From: Paraburkholderia phenazinium
GTDB taxonomy: Bacteria > Pseudomonadota > Gammaproteobacteria > Burkholderiales > Burkholderiaceae
DNA length: 64,000 nt
NCBI RefSeq assembly: GCF_900141745.1
Contig: NZ_FSRM01000002.1
Location: forward strand, 434,001 to 498,000
Direction of reading: 5' to 3'
Within the stretch, counting starts at the first letter, position 1. Each line of letters opens with the position of its first letter. The position numbers and the translations under genes were made by a program. Shown in pieces: positions 25,199-36,380 of this stretch. The notes under the pieces are model-generated. The model saw nothing but the letters and a program-made list of their open reading frames with translations. It was not told the origin of the DNA and did no database searches.

Positions 25199-25780
25199 TC
25201 AAGCGCCGGCTGGCTTTTGTGTCCAGTAGAACGGCACGTCGCGGCAATAGGACGGAATGGTCAACACGTCCTTGACCGGATCGAACATCAGCGCGCTTTC
25301 GTAGGCCACCACCTGGACATGTGGCATCTCGCCGACAAGCCCGAGATACCACGCGCGCATGATGGCGCTCACCGTCTTCGCGAGCACCGGCTGATCGGTC
25401 TGCAGCGCTTGCGTGACCGTGTCCGATGGCACACCGCCATGGCCCTGCAGCCACGTATTGAGCGCGCTGACGTTCTGCGGGAACTGGGCGTCAGCGTGGA
25501 CTAACGCATCGTAGACACGCTTGGCGAGGACCGGGTTGAAGCTGGTTCGAGCAGTTAAATGCTGGGACAACGCAAGGAAAGCATCGAGTCCGCCGCCTGC
25601 GGGCGCGTCGGCAAAGGCGGAAGGAATGCCGAATGACATCCCGAAGCGTCCAGCGCTCGTGAACGCCAGCGCAGCAGCCGCTGCGCATGCGCCGAGCAGC
25701 CACGTTCGGCGGCCGGCTGATTGGACATACGTCACCCTGGGGTGCGCATGATTTTTATCGTTATGTTGGACATCTGTCAT
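25199..25780 (-). CDS. Gamma (small) subunit of FAD dehydrogenase, Tat-signal chaperone subunit
   Basis: 193 residues starting at 25780 with GGAG upstream. The N-terminal 50 residues contain a twin-arginine motif (GRRTWLLGA) and a hydrophobic core (CAAAAALAFTSAG). The rest (AFLALSQHLTARTSFNPVLAKRVYDALV, then IMRAWYLGLVGE and the closing DVPFYWTQKPAG) matches the sorbitol/glucose dehydrogenase small-subunit family (TAT_2_sdh type). This subunit carries the flavoprotein through Tat and remains bound. It is the first gene of the gamma-alpha-beta operon, 88 bases before the alpha subunit. Confidence 0.9.
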   Translation of the reverse strand: MTDVQHNDKNHAHPRVTYVQSAGRRTWLLGACAAAAALAFTSAGRFGMSFGIPSAFADAPAGGGLDAFLALSQHLTARTSFNPVLAKRVYDALVHADAQFPQNVSALNTWLQGHGGVPSDTVTQALQTDQPVLAKTVSAIMRAWYLGLVGEMPHVQVVAYESALMFDPVKDVLTIPSYCRDVPFYWTQKPAGA

Positions 25781-26056
25781 GGCGGCTCCACAGATGATGA
25801 ATCGATTTTCAACCGGCCAACATTGCGGGTATTGGCATGCCTACGCTGCAAGTTGTTCCGGTCGCCCGCCCCAAACCTGGTCTACGCCGCTTAAGCGGTC
25901 TCGTCTTACTGCTGCTGCGATATGAAAAGAAATGACAAAGTGAAAGCCCGGCGCAAGGCCGTTGCGACAGACTATAGCTGCCTCACGAGCATTCGACAAT
26001 TGGCGCCGGAAGCTCAAGGTAGAATCCGCCACCCTCAATCCTGCTTGATACCGCAC

Positions 26057-26719
26057 ATGCCAACGAATTTTTACCCGCAGGTTCTACGCAACCGTCCACG
26101 CATGGTTGTCGCGCTTGGAATCGGTATCATCGGCGCGCTGGTGGTGCCCGCCCACATGCGGCCGATGGTACGCGTGCTGGCTGGATGGGACATCACAGTC
26201 TGGTTGTACCTTGTGCTCATCTGGCTGCATATGGCCAAGGCAGACGAACACGACGTCCGCGAATTCGCGCAACGCGACGACGAAAATGCCGGCGTCGTCC
26301 TGTTCGTCATCTGCCTGGCGACGCTGGCGAGCATCGCGGCCATCGTCCTCGAACTGGCATCCGCAAAGAATCTCGCCGCCGCGTCGACGCTCGCGCACTA
26401 CCTGCTCACAGGCCTGACCATGTTCGGCGCATGGTTCCTGATTCCGACCATTTTCACGCTGCACTACGCACGCCTCTACTACACTCCGGACGCGCACGAA
26501 AGCGCCTTGCTATTCCCGGATGACAAGCTCGAACCGAACTATTGGGACTTCCTGTACTTCTCGTTCACCATCGCGGTGGCGTCCCAGACCTCGGATGTGG
26601 TGCTGCGATCGCGCACGATCCGGCGTGCCGCATTGGCGCAATCGATCCTGTCGTTCTACTTCAACGTTGCCGTGCTAGGCCTATGCGTCAACATCGCGGC
26701 CGGACTGCTCGGCTCGTAA
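26057..26719 (+). CDS. DUF1345 membrane protein
   Basis: 220 residues from the ATG at 26057 ([16 protein letters not shown]); the frame is open from 25922 but that leader is polar and unlike the family. Five hydrophobic helices are visible ([99 protein letters not shown]). The conserved DUF1345 segment HYARLYY and [21 protein letters not shown] is present; it resembles the pore-helix region of small potassium channels, but no transport function is proven for this family. Confidence 0.85.
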   Translation: MPTNFYPQVLRNRPRMVVALGIGIIGALVVPAHMRPMVRVLAGWDITVWLYLVLIWLHMAKADEHDVREFAQRDDENAGVVLFVICLATLASIAAIVLELASAKNLAAASTLAHYLLTGLTMFGAWFLIPTIFTLHYARLYYTPDAHESALLFPDDKLEPNYWDFLYFSFTIAVASQTSDVVLRSRTIRRAALAQSILSFYFNVAVLGLCVNIAAGLLGS

Positions 26720-27165
26720 CGCAACTGGACCAGCGCACCAGGATGCGCCCATAATCAGACCAGCCGGCATCGTGAATTGTTAACGGTGCCGGCCGCAGAA
26801 ATCCGTTTCGTGTAAAACCCGCTGGGCGCTCACCCGATTTACACGCCGGCCGCGGACCAGAAAACCTGCGGCACCGACGCGCTCCCTGAGTACTCGCACT
26901 TCCCTCCGTTTTCGCGGCAGCTATAGCCGCTGGCACAGCGTTTGCTGCAGACTTTACATTTATCTGGTCCAGAACCGCGCGACTGGCGCATGCGCGTGCG
27001 TAGTGTTCGTTACTGCCCGGCGGGCAAGCGATCTTTGCACTACATTGACCAGTACGCACGTTGAATTCACGCAGCGTGCGGCCTCCGGCTCTGGAAGCCC
27101 CAAACAGCGGTGTAATCGCATCCCGATGCATCTACATCGCGGCAGGACGAATCTGGAAACGACCG
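26720..27165. other. 446-base intergenic region upstream of glgE
   Basis: No convincing gene; a 147-codon minus-strand frame here is arginine-rich noise. It contains a hairpin (26763-26793), an inverted repeat CGTGTAAA (26809-26816) / TTTACACG (26838-26845), and a direct repeat GCCGGCCGC at 26788 and 26845. The promoter and any regulator site for the seven-gene glucan/trehalose operon must lie here or just upstream. Confidence 0.6.
26763..26793. terminator. Hairpin downstream of DUF1345 gene
   Basis: GCCGGCATCGT pairs with ACGGTGCCGGC (11 pairs with one G-T) around a 9-base loop, 44 bases after the DUF1345 stop. No T-run follows, so termination is only suggested by position and strength. Confidence 0.4.
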
Positions 27166-30100
27166 ATGGAACCTTCACAAAGGTATGCGCCGCGGATCTA
27201 TTTTCTCCACTCTCTCCTCGTCGGGCCGCTCGACGCGTGGCCAGCGCAATTTGCGCACGCCGCCGAGCTAGGCTTCGACCATGTGCTGATCGGCGCGCTG
27301 TTCCAGCCCGGACGGGCGGGACACGCGCAGATTGTCAGCGATCACCGTAAGCTGCACCCTGTCTTCGGCACGCAGCAGGACGCGCCCGAAGCGCTACGCG
27401 GCCTTACCGCCGCGGCGGGCCAGCACGGCCTGAAAGTGCTGACGGACGTCGTGATCGATCGCTTCGCGGCAGACAGCGCCCTCTTCTCCGAGCACCCCGA
27501 CTGGTTTCATCCGTTCGAATCGGAAGAGGCGCGACTCGATCCGCGCCACGCGCATCGCGAGGACAACGTCGCCTATGTGAACTTCGGCAACGAGGGCAGC
27601 ACCGCCGCCCTTCTCGACTGGTGGACTCGCGAACTGGTCGGGCTCGCCGAAGCGGGCGTCGCCGGTTTTCGTTTCGATTCGCCGCACCGCGTGCCGATCG
27701 CGTTTTGGCGCCAGCTTGGTGCAGCCGTGCGGGAGCAGTATCCGGAGATCCGCTTTCTTGCGGCCACACCGGGTCTCGCACGCGGCGATCTGCAACCTCT
27801 CGACGACGCGGGCTTCGACAGCGTGTTTTCGTCAGTGCGCTGGTGGGACTTCCGCTCCAGCTGGATGACCGACGAGCATGCCGCGCTGATTCGCATCGGC
27901 GCACCGATCGCGTTTCCGGAAGCGCCGTATGGCACTCGCCTCGCCGCCGATCTCGACGACGTACACGATGCCGCGATGCTCGAGCGCGCCTACCGCCGCG
28001 CGCTGTTCACCGCCGCGTCGACCGGCACTGGCTGGCTGCTGCCGATGGGCTTCGAATACGGCGTCGCGACACCGATGTCGTACACACGTGCCAATGCCGC
28101 GCAATACGGCGAGCAGTGCAAGACGGCGCGCTTCGACCTGTCCGGGCCGGTCAAGCACATCAACGAAGTGTTAAGTGCGTCCGAGCCGCTGCAGAGCGTC
28201 GGCGAACTGCGCGCGCTGAGTGGTCCGAGCGCGCCCGCGGCGGTGCTGTTGCGCGGCGATCGGCTTGATCTGCGCGACAGTCAGCAGGCGATCCTGATCG
28301 TCATCAACCCGGACTTGGGCACGCCGTTGCGGGTCGATCCCGCGCGTTTCCTCGCCGGGGTGCCTGGCAACTTCACGCGCTTCGTACCGCTCGATGCCGC
28401 CGCGAACGCCAAACCCGCGACGCTGAGCCCCTTTACGCTCGGACCCGGCGCCTGCCGCCTGTTTGGCGCGCAAGCCGAAAAGCCGGTGCGGCTCGCCCCG
28501 CCCATCGACAAGGCGGGCAGCAAACGCAGCGGCCGCAAATCGGTGCTGGAAGCCATCTCTGCCCCACGCGTGGCGATCGAAAGCGTGACGCCGTCGGTCG
28601 ACAATGGACGCTTCGTCGTCAAACGCAATGTAGGCGAGCGGGTCGAGGTGAAAGCTGCGATCTTCGCGGAAGGGCACGACAAGATCGCCGCCGCCGTGAT
28701 GTGGCGCGCCGCCGACGAAACCGCCTGGCACGAAACGCCGATGGTCCCCGCGCCACCCGCCGGCAACGACCTGTGGCACGCGCGCATCCCGCTCGAACGG
28801 GTGGGCCGTCATGAATTCACGGTGCTTGCATGGCGCGACGACTTCGCCTCGCTGGTCGAGCACGTGCAGAAGAAGCTGAAGGCCGGGCAAACGGTGGAGC
28901 TGGAAATCGCTGAAGCGGGCCATCTGTTCGCGCTGGTGCTGGCCGAAGTGGAAACGGTGGAAGGCGCGGTGACTGAACCGCTCGAACATATCGTCAAGGT
29001 CTTCACCAAAGCCGACGCGGACACCAAGCTCGCCCTGCTGCTCGCCCCCACCACGGCCAAAGCAATGGCTGCGGCTCGTCATCGGCCGTTCCAGACACGC
29101 GATCCGGTCACGTACCGCATCGATGCCGAACGGACCGCCGCGCGGTTCGCAAGCTGGTATGAGATCTTCCCGCGCTCGATGAGCGACGACGAAACACGGC
29201 ACGGCACCTTCGCGGATGTCACGAAGAAACTGCCGCGCATCCGCGACATGGGTTTCGACGTGCTGTACTTCCCGCCGATCCACCCGATCGGCGTCGCGAA
29301 TCGCAAAGGCCGCAACAACACGCTAACCGCGCAACCGGGCGACGTCGGCAGCCCCTACGCGATCGGCGGGGCGGAAGGCGGCCACAGCGCCGTCCATCCA
29401 GAATTGGGCACGCTCGAAGATTTCAAGCAGATGCTGGCTGCCGCACACGAGCATGGTCTCGAGATCGCGCTCGACTTCGCGATCCAGTGCTCGCCGGATC
29501 ACCCGTGGCTGAAGGAGCATCCCACCTGGTTCGCGTGGCGCCCCGACGGCACGCTGAGGTACGCCGAGAACCCGCCAAAGAAGTACCAGGACATCGTCAA
29601 CCCGGACTTTTATGCGCACGACGCCAAGCCCGACCTGTGGCTCGCATTGCGCGACGTCATCCTGTTCTGGATTGAAGCGGGTGTACATATCTTCCGCGTC
29701 GACAATCCCCATACGAAACCCCTGCCGTTCTGGGAATGGATGATCAACGACGTGCGGGCGCGCTATCCCGACACGATCTTCTTCGCGGAAGCCTTCACGC
29801 GGCCGCGCATGATGTATCGCCTTGGCAAGATCGGCTACTCGATGTCGTACACGTATTTCACGTGGCGCGAATCGAAGCGCGAGTTCACCGATTACCTGAC
29901 CGAACTCACGCAGACCAACGTCCGCGATTACTACCGGCCGAATTTCTTCGTCAACACGCCGGACATCAACCCGCGGCATCTGCAGTCCTCAGGACGCGCG
30001 GGCTTCGTGATGCGCGCCGCACTGGCCGCGACGCTGTCGGGCCTGTGGGGCGTGTACAGCGGATTCGAGCTTTGCGAAGCAGCGGCGCTGCCCAACAGCG

Positions 30101-30609
30101 AGGAATACCTCGACTCCGAAAAGTATCAACTGCGCGCGTGGGACTGGGACCGTCCCGGCAACATCGTCGGCGAGATCACTGCCCTGAACCGGATTCGCCG
30201 CGCCAACCCCGCGCTGCAATCGCATCTGGGCATCACGTTCCTACCGGCGCACAATGACCATATCCTGTTCTTCGAGAAAGCCACCGAGGCGCGCGACAAC
30301 GTGATCGTCGTCGCCATCAATCTCGATCCGTTCAACGAACAGGGCGCGGATGTCGAGCTTTCATGGGACACCTTTGCGCATTGGCATTTGCACGATCATG
30401 CGGCGCTCGAAGTCGTGGACCAGATGACCGGTGCCCGCTCCGAGTGGTACGGCCGCTGGCAGCATGTACAGCTGAACCCGAGCGTCATGCCGTTCGCGAT
30501 CTGGCGCATTGCGCCAGCCGGCGGCCTGCCACCCGAGCCCCCCAGCGCAGACGACGATAGCGGCAGCCATGCAGACGCTGGCGCCCAACCCCCGACCGAA
30601 GGTGCCTAA
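27166..30609 (+). CDS. glgE: GlgE, alpha-1,4-glucan:maltose-1-phosphate maltosyltransferase, with extra N-terminal GH13-like domain
   Basis: 1147 residues, against about 650-700 for mycobacterial and Streptomyces GlgE. GlgE adds maltosyl units from maltose-1-phosphate to linear alpha-glucan. The canonical enzyme occupies roughly residues 500-1130: a DUF3416-type N domain (RVAIESVTPSVDNGRF onward), then the GH13 domain with nucleophile Asp846 (FRVDNPHTKP), acid/base Glu875 (FFAEAFTRP) and Asp933 (NTPDINP); the spacing 29 and 87 matches Streptomyces GlgE. Residues 1-480 resemble a second GH13 barrel that keeps one aspartate (Asp171, GFRFDSPHR) but has Ala200 where the acid/base Glu should be. 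Start at ATG 27166 (MEPSQRYAPRIYFLHSLL). The last 25 residues are a disordered acidic tail. The stop shares one base with the treS start. Confidence 0.93.
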   Translation: MEPSQRYAPRIYFLHSLLVGPLDAWPAQFAHAAELGFDHVLIGALFQPGRAGHAQIVSDHRKLHPVFGTQQDAPEALRGLTAAAGQHGLKVLTDVVIDRFAADSALFSEHPDWFHPFESEEARLDPRHAHREDNVAYVNFGNEGSTAALLDWWTRELVGLAEAGVAGFRFDSPHRVPIAFWRQLGAAVREQYPEIRFLAATPGLARGDLQPLDDAGFDSVFSSVRWWDFRSSWMTDEHAALIRIGAPIAFPEAPYGTRLAADLDDVHDAAMLERAYRRALFTAASTGTGWLLPMGFEYGVATPMSYTRANAAQYGEQCKTARFDLSGPVKHINEVLSASEPLQSVGELRALSGPSAPAAVLLRGDRLDLRDSQQAILIVINPDLGTPLRVDPARFLAGVPGNFTRFVPLDAAANAKPATLSPFTLGPGACRLFGAQAEKPVRLAPPIDKAGSKRSGRKSVLEAISAPRVAIESVTPSVDNGRFVVKRNVGERVEVKAAIFAEGHDKIAAAVMWRAADETAWHETPMVPAPPAGNDLWHARIPLERVGRHEFTVLAWRDDFASLVEHVQKKLKAGQTVELEIAEAGHLFALVLAEVETVEGAVTEPLEHIVKVFTKADADTKLALLLAPTTAKAMAAARHRPFQTRDPVTYRIDAERTAARFASWYEIFPRSMSDDETRHGTFADVTKKLPRIRDMGFDVLYFPPIHPIGVANRKGRNNTLTAQPGDVGSPYAIGGAEGGHSAVHPELGTLEDFKQMLAAAHEHGLEIALDFAIQCSPDHPWLKEHPTWFAWRPDGTLRYAENPPKKYQDIVNPDFYAHDAKPDLWLALRDVILFWIEAGVHIFRVDNPHTKPLPFWEWMINDVRARYPDTIFFAEAFTRPRMMYRLGKIGYSMSYTYFTWRESKREFTDYLTELTQTNVRDYYRPNFFVNTPDINPRHLQSSGRAGFVMRAALAATLSGLWGVYSGFELCEAAALPNSEEYLDSEKYQLRAWDWDRPGNIVGEITALNRIRRANPALQSHLGITFLPAHNDHILFFEKATEARDNVIVVAINLDPFNEQGADVELSWDTFAHWHLHDHAALEVVDQMTGARSEWYGRWQHVQLNPSVMPFAIWRIAPAGGLPPEPPSADDDSGSHADAGAQPPTEGA

Positions 30610-33600
30610 TGAAACGTGACGACCCGACCGAGAGCACGTCGCAAGCCCTCACCGCAGAAGCCGCAGTTACAGGCACGGGCAGCCGCGCGGCGAAACCGAA
30701 GCCAGGCCGCCGCGGCAAGGTTTCGACGCTTAGTGACGATCCGCTCTGGTACAAAGACGCGATCATCTATCAGGTGCACATCAAGTCGTTCTTCGATGCG
30801 AACAACGACGGCGTGGGCGATTTCCCCGGACTGATCGCCAAGCTCGACTACATTGCCGAACTCGGCGTGAATGCGATCTGGCTGCTGCCGTTCTATCCGT
30901 CGCCGCGCCGCGACGATGGCTACGACATTGCCGACTATCGCAACGTCCATCCGGATTACGGCCAGCTTTCCGATGTGAAGCACTTCATTCAGGAAGCGCA
31001 TGCCCGCGGCATTCGTGTGATCACCGAACTGGTCATCAACCACACGTCTGACCAGCACCCGTGGTTCCAGCGCGCCCGTCTTGCGAAGCCCGGATCGAAT
31101 CATCGCAACTTCTACGTCTGGTCCGATACCGATGAGAAATACACCGGCACGCGGATTATCTTCATCGATAGCGAGCCGTCGAACTGGACCCACGATCCCG
31201 TGGCCGGGGCGTACTACTGGCATCGGTTCTATTCGCACCAGCCCGACCTGAATTTCGACAATCCGGCCGTGCTGAAAGAAGTGCTGCAAGTCATGCGCTT
31301 CTGGCTCGACATGGGCATCGACGGGCTGCGTCTCGATGCAGTGCCTTATCTGGTGGAACGCGAAGGCACCAACAACGAAAACCTGCCGGAAACGCACGCA
31401 ATCCTGAAGAAGATTCGCGCCACCATCGACGCGGAGTATCCGAACCGCATGCTGCTCGCCGAAGCGAACCAGTGGCCGGAGGATGTGAAGGAGTATTTCG
31501 GCGACGAAGACGAATGCCATATGGCATTCCACTTCCCGCTGATGCCGCGCATTTACATGTCGATTGCCAGCGAAGACCGCTTCCCGATCACCGACATCAT
31601 GCGGCAAACGCCGGATCTCGCCGAGACAAACCAGTGGGCCATTTTCCTGCGCAATCACGATGAGCTGACGCTCGAAATGGTCACGGATTCGGAACGCGAC
31701 TATCTGTGGAACACCTATGCGAGCGACCGCCGCGCGCGGCTGAACCTCGGCATCCGGCGCCGTCTCGCACCGCTGATGGAACGCGACCGCCGCCGCATCG
31801 AGCTGATCAACTCGCTGCTGCTGTCGATGCCCGGCACGCCCGTGATCTACTACGGCGACGAACTCGGCATGGGCGACAACATCCACCTCGGCGACCGCGA
31901 CGGCGTGCGTACGCCGATGCAATGGTCATCGGACCGTAACGGTGGTTTCTCGCGTGCCGATCCGGAGCAACTGGTGCTGCCGCCGGTGATGGGTTCGCTG
32001 TACGGCTTCGATGCGGTCAACGTCGAAGCGCAGAGTCGCGATCCGCACTCGCTGCTGAACTGGACGCGCCGCATGCTCGCCACGCGTCGCGCCAAGCAGA
32101 CCTTCGGGCGCGGCACGATCCGCTTCCTGAAGCCGGCCAATCGCAAGATTCTCGCGTATCTACGCGAATTGCCAGGCGAGCCGACCATTCTGTGCGTCGC
32201 GAATCTGTCGCGTGCGCCGCAAGCGGTCGAACTCGATCTCTCCGAATTCGCGGGCTCCGTGCCGATCGAGATGACCGCGGACTCCGTATTCCCGGCGATT
32301 GGTCAGCTTACCTATCTGCTGACCTTTCCGCCCTACGGCTTTCTGTGGTTCCTCATCTGTCCGGGGACGCAGCGTCCGACGTGGGCACAACCGCACTCGG
32401 AGCCGTTGCCCGAGTTCGTGACGATTGTGATTCGCGAAGGCCAGGCTGGCCCGACGCCGGAGAACGTTCGGCTGCTCGAATCGGAAGTGTTGCCTTCGTG
32501 GTTAAGCCGGCGCCGCTGGTTTGCGTCCAAGGATGAGCCGTTGCACGCCGTACGCCTTGCGGCACTGACGACAATCCCGAACGGCGGTTTCGCTTTCACC
32601 GAGATCGAAGCAGACGTTGGCGATCACACCGAACGCTATGTGTTGCCGATTGCGATTACATGGGGCGGCGAAACCACCACGCCTCTGTTCATGCAACTGG
32701 CGCTGGCGCGCGTGCGCCGCGGCCGCAACGTCGGTCACCTGACGGATGCGTTCGCACTGCCGATCTTCGCCCACAACGTCCTGCGCAAGCTGCGTGAACG
32801 CGCGGTCGTGCCGACGGTGCAGAAAAGCGAAATCTGCTTCATCCCGACCGATCGCTTCGACGAACTCGATCTGGGCGACCGCCCCGAGATTCGCTGGCTG
32901 GCAGCCGAGCAAAGCAACAGCTCGCTGATCATCGAGGACGCCGTGGTCCTGAAGCTGGTACGGCGCCTCGTGAGCGGCGTCCACCCTGAAGCAGAAATCA
33001 GCCGCCATCTGACGAAGATCGGCTACGCGAACACCGCGCCGCTGTATGGCGAAGTGGTGCGTATCGATCCCGCCGGTGTGCCGCACACGCTGTGCATCCT
33101 GCAAGGCTTTATCGACAACCAGGGCGATGCGTGGAACTGGGCGCTCGATTATCTGCGCCGCACGATCGACGATCTCGCGCTCGCCGTCGACGCCGACGAC
33201 GCTGTCCCCGATCCGGAAAAGGAAGCGCAGGCTATCGAAGGCTACCGGGCTATGGCCGGCATCATCGGCAGACGCCTCGGTGAGTTACATGTCGCGCTCG
33301 CCGCGCCGTCGGACGATCCAGCGTTTGCACCGGAGCCGGCCACACCCGAGCAGATTCGCGCGTGGACCGAAGGCACGCAAAGCATGCTCTCCACGGCGCT
33401 CGACCTGCTCTCGCATCGCATCGATCAGTTGACCGACGATACGAAAGAGCTCGCGCAGAGCCTGCTCGATCGTCGTGGAGCCCTCACCGAAGCAGTGGCG
33501 AAGCTCGTACCTGCGGATGCGGGCGCCTTGCGCACACGGATTCACGGCGACTTCCACCTCGGGCAAGTGCTGGTCGCCCAAGGCGATGCGTATCTGATCG

Positions 33601-34076
33601 ACTTCGAAGGCGAGCCGGCGCGCACGCTTGACGAACGTCGTCAGAAGTCGAGTCCGATGCGCGATGTCGCCGGTCTGCTGCGCTCGTTTTCGTATGCAAG
33701 CGCAGCGGCGCAATCCACTACGGAAAGCGCTCCGCAACAGACCGCAGACCGCAAGCGCGCGCTGTTCGACCGCTTCCGCGTCTACGCTGCGGAAAGCTTC
33801 CTTGGCGAATACCGCGCAGCAGTCGCCGCTGCCGCACAACCGCTCGTGGCGCCCGCGTCGGAACAGGGCTTGCTCGATCTCTTCCTGATCGAAAAGGCCG
33901 CTTACGAGATCCGTTACGAGGCCGCCAATCGTCCGACGTGGCTCGGCTTGCCGGTGCGTGGTCTCGCCGCGCTCGCGAGCCGGATGCTCGGCGATACGGG
34001 TACTCCCCACGACACATCGACGCCAGGCTCCCCTGGCGCCACACCGCCTAACCCGGCTGAGGGCGATTATGAGTGA
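30609..34076 (+). CDS. treS: Trehalose synthase fused to maltokinase (TreS-Mak/Pep2)
   Basis: 1155 residues encoding two enzymes. Residues about 45-590 are the GH13 trehalose synthase (maltose alpha-D-glucosyltransferase), which interconverts trehalose and maltose; catalytic Asp243 ([10 protein letters not shown]), Glu285 (LLAEANQW) and Asp351 (FLRNHDELT) are present. Residues about 620-1130 are maltokinase (Pep2), which makes maltose-1-phosphate for GlgE; the kinase-like region includes [31 protein letters not shown] and [17 protein letters not shown]. The fusion channels trehalose to maltose-1-phosphate. The N-terminal 40 residues are disordered. The gene is coupled to glgE (TAATG) and overlaps glgB by 8 bases. 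Confidence 0.95.
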   Translation: MKRDDPTESTSQALTAEAAVTGTGSRAAKPKPGRRGKVSTLSDDPLWYKDAIIYQVHIKSFFDANNDGVGDFPGLIAKLDYIAELGVNAIWLLPFYPSPRRDDGYDIADYRNVHPDYGQLSDVKHFIQEAHARGIRVITELVINHTSDQHPWFQRARLAKPGSNHRNFYVWSDTDEKYTGTRIIFIDSEPSNWTHDPVAGAYYWHRFYSHQPDLNFDNPAVLKEVLQVMRFWLDMGIDGLRLDAVPYLVEREGTNNENLPETHAILKKIRATIDAEYPNRMLLAEANQWPEDVKEYFGDEDECHMAFHFPLMPRIYMSIASEDRFPITDIMRQTPDLAETNQWAIFLRNHDELTLEMVTDSERDYLWNTYASDRRARLNLGIRRRLAPLMERDRRRIELINSLLLSMPGTPVIYYGDELGMGDNIHLGDRDGVRTPMQWSSDRNGGFSRADPEQLVLPPVMGSLYGFDAVNVEAQSRDPHSLLNWTRRMLATRRAKQTFGRGTIRFLKPANRKILAYLRELPGEPTILCVANLSRAPQAVELDLSEFAGSVPIEMTADSVFPAIGQLTYLLTFPPYGFLWFLICPGTQRPTWAQPHSEPLPEFVTIVIREGQAGPTPENVRLLESEVLPSWLSRRRWFASKDEPLHAVRLAALTTIPNGGFAFTEIEADVGDHTERYVLPIAITWGGETTTPLFMQLALARVRRGRNVGHLTDAFALPIFAHNVLRKLRERAVVPTVQKSEICFIPTDRFDELDLGDRPEIRWLAAEQSNSSLIIEDAVVLKLVRRLVSGVHPEAEISRHLTKIGYANTAPLYGEVVRIDPAGVPHTLCILQGFIDNQGDAWNWALDYLRRTIDDLALAVDADDAVPDPEKEAQAIEGYRAMAGIIGRRLGELHVALAAPSDDPAFAPEPATPEQIRAWTEGTQSMLSTALDLLSHRIDQLTDDTKELAQSLLDRRGALTEAVAKLVPADAGALRTRIHGDFHLGQVLVAQGDAYLIDFEGEPARTLDERRQKSSPMRDVAGLLRSFSYASAAAQSTTESAPQQTADRKRALFDRFRVYAAESFLGEYRAAVAAAAQPLVAPASEQGLLDLFLIEKAAYEIRYEAANRPTWLGLPVRGLAALASRMLGDTGTPHDTSTPGSPGATPPNPAEGDYE

Positions 34077-36285
34077 ATACGATCCGACCGCCGACCTGCA
34101 ACCGCTCGATCTCGACGCACTAGTCGAAGCGCGGCACCCTGATCCCTTTTCACAACTGGGCCCGCATCAGAGCGACGCGGGAGCCGTGGTACGTGCGCTC
34201 TTGCCGAATGCCGCGCATGTCACGGTCATTTCGCGCGCCGACGGCTCGACACTCGGCGAGCTGCAGAAGATTCATCACAACGGACTGTTCGTCGGCCGCG
34301 TCAGTGCAGCCGTGCCGTACCGGTTGCGCATCGACTGGCACGGACCGCTGCAGGAAATCGAGGATACCTATTCGTTTGGGCCGATCCTCGGGGATGAACC
34401 GCTGCACCGCCTGGCCAACGGCGACCCGTATGCGGTGCTCGAGTGCCTCGGCTCGCGTCCGATGGAAATAGACGGCGTGCCTGGCGTGCGCTTTGCGGTG
34501 TGGGCGCCGAACGCACGGCGCGTCTCCGTGGTCGGCGACTTCAACTCGTGGGACGGCCGACGCCATCCGATGCGCCTGCGTCATCAGGCCGGCGTGTGGG
34601 AGCTGTTCGTCCCGCGTGTCGGTGCCGGCACGCGCTACAAATACGAGCTGCTTTCGCGCGACGGCCATCCGTTGCCGCTGAAAGCCGACCCCTGCGCGAT
34701 GCAGACCGAGAAGCCGCCTGCAACGGCATCGGTGGTCGCGCACGTCGACGAGATCGAGCAGTTTCCGTGGACCGACGCCGCATGGATTCAATCGCGCGGC
34801 GCCAATCAGACGCCACGCTCACCGATCTCGATTTACGAAGTGCACGCCGAGTCATGGTTGCGGATCGCGGAGGACGGCCACCGTGGCCTCGACTGGAGCG
34901 AACTCGCAGACCGGCTGATTCCGTACGCCCAAGGCATGGGCTTCACGCACATCGAATTCATGCCGATTGCCGAGCATCCGTTTGGCGGCTCATGGGGCTA
35001 TCAACCGTTGGGGCAGTTCGCGCCGTCGGCTCGCTTCGGGAAACCCGAACAGTTTGCGCAGTTTGTCAATCGCGCACACGAAGTCGGGCTCGGTGTGATT
35101 CTCGACTGGGTGCCGGCGCACTTTCCGAACGACGCGCACGGCCTCATCAATTTCGACGGTACGCCGCTCTACGAACACGCTGATCCGCGCGAGGGCTACC
35201 ACCAGGACTGGAACACGATGATCTACAACCTCGGCCGCAACGAGGTGAGCGCGTTCCTCGTGGCCTCGGCGCTGGCCTGGCTCAAGCGCTATCACGTGGA
35301 CGCCTTGCGCGTGGATGCGGTTGCCTCGATGCTGTATCGCGACTACTCGCGCGCCGCTGGCGAATGGGTGCCGAATATCTATGGCGGCAGAGAGAATCTC
35401 GAATCCATCGCGTTTCTCAAGCGGCTCAATCATGAAGTCGGCTATGTGCCGGGCGTACCTGGCGCTATCACGATCGCCGAAGAATCCACGGCGTGGCCGG
35501 GTGTCACCGCGCGCGTCGAAGACGGCGGCCTGGGCTTCGAATTCAAGTGGAACATGGGCTGGATGCATGACACGCTGAACTACATGCACGAGGACCCGGT
35601 GTACCGCCGTTACCACCACCACAACATGACGTTCGGGATGGTGTACGCGTATTCGGAGTGCTTCGTGTTGCCGCTCTCGCACGACGAAGTGGTACACGGC
35701 AAAGGCTCGCTGCTCGGCAAGATGCCGGGCGACCGCTGGCAACGCTTCGCCAACCTGCGTGCGTATTTCGGCTTTATGTGGACCCATCCGGGCAAGAAGC
35801 TGCTCTTCATGGGCGGCGAGTTCGGTCAGATGGCGGAGTTCGATCACGACGGCTCGCCGCATTGGCATCTGCTCGACGATCCGCTCCACCACGGCGCGCA
35901 AAAGCTGGTACGCGACCTGAATCACCTGTACTGCGACGAGCCGGCCCTGTACACGCTCGATTGTGAACCCGGCGGCTTCGAATGGCTGATCGGCGACGAT
36001 AGCGACAACAGCGTGTTCGCTTATCGACGCGTCGATGGCGCCGGCCGCGAACTGGTGGTGGTCTGCAACTTCACCCCGGTGCCGCGTCTGGGCTATCGCC
36101 TCGGCATGCCGCTCGCCGGACGCTGGAGCGAAGTGCTCAACACCGACGCCAGCGTGTATGGCGGCTCGAATGTCGGCAATGCCGGGCTGATCTATACCGA
36201 GGAGATCTCGAGCCATGGCAAGCCGCAATCGGCCTCGCTGATTTTGCCGCCGCTCTCGACGATCGTACTGCGCGCGGATAATTAG
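34069..36285 (+). CDS. glgB: 1,4-alpha-glucan branching enzyme
   Basis: 738 residues, the length of the two-carbohydrate-module GlgB form. It starts [33 protein letters not shown], and the CBM48 module follows ([26 protein letters not shown]). GH13 catalytic residues are in [14 protein letters not shown] (Asp), [12 protein letters not shown] (Glu) and [15 protein letters not shown] (Asp). It creates alpha-1,6 branches in the glucan extended by GlgE. The ATG at 34069 overlaps the treS stop by 8 bases; a longer frame upstream lies inside treS. There is no glgA or glgC in the window, in keeping with a GlgE-based route to glucan. Confidence 0.96.
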   Translation: MSEYDPTADLQPLDLDALVEARHPDPFSQLGPHQSDAGAVVRALLPNAAHVTVISRADGSTLGELQKIHHNGLFVGRVSAAVPYRLRIDWHGPLQEIEDTYSFGPILGDEPLHRLANGDPYAVLECLGSRPMEIDGVPGVRFAVWAPNARRVSVVGDFNSWDGRRHPMRLRHQAGVWELFVPRVGAGTRYKYELLSRDGHPLPLKADPCAMQTEKPPATASVVAHVDEIEQFPWTDAAWIQSRGANQTPRSPISIYEVHAESWLRIAEDGHRGLDWSELADRLIPYAQGMGFTHIEFMPIAEHPFGGSWGYQPLGQFAPSARFGKPEQFAQFVNRAHEVGLGVILDWVPAHFPNDAHGLINFDGTPLYEHADPREGYHQDWNTMIYNLGRNEVSAFLVASALAWLKRYHVDALRVDAVASMLYRDYSRAAGEWVPNIYGGRENLESIAFLKRLNHEVGYVPGVPGAITIAEESTAWPGVTARVEDGGLGFEFKWNMGWMHDTLNYMHEDPVYRRYHHHNMTFGMVYAYSECFVLPLSHDEVVHGKGSLLGKMPGDRWQRFANLRAYFGFMWTHPGKKLLFMGGEFGQMAEFDHDGSPHWHLLDDPLHHGAQKLVRDLNHLYCDEPALYTLDCEPGGFEWLIGDDSDNSVFAYRRVDGAGRELVVVCNFTPVPRLGYRLGMPLAGRWSEVLNTDASVYGGSNVGNAGLIYTEEISSHGKPQSASLILPPLSTIVLRADN

Positions 36286-36380
36286 GCTACTGAACCAGGT
36301 CAACCGGACTGAGGCGGCTAAGGCAAAGAACGGGTGGGCGGCCCCGCAAGACACGACCAATCAGAACAAGGACGGGAACC

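Noticed and set aside
23362..25275. A 637-codon plus-strand frame opposite the FAD dehydrogenase genes
   Set aside because: It spans the junction of two genuine minus-strand genes and its composition is that of a codon-position shadow.
26688..27131. A 147-codon minus-strand frame in the gap before glgE
   Set aside because: Arg/Ala-rich without recognisable domain or ribosome-binding site; judged to be chance in GC-rich DNA.
34990..36360. A 456-codon minus-strand frame opposite glgB, and similar ones opposite treS, glgX and malQ
   Set aside because: All are antisense to intact GH13/GH77 genes with complete catalytic motifs; no independent start signals or domains.
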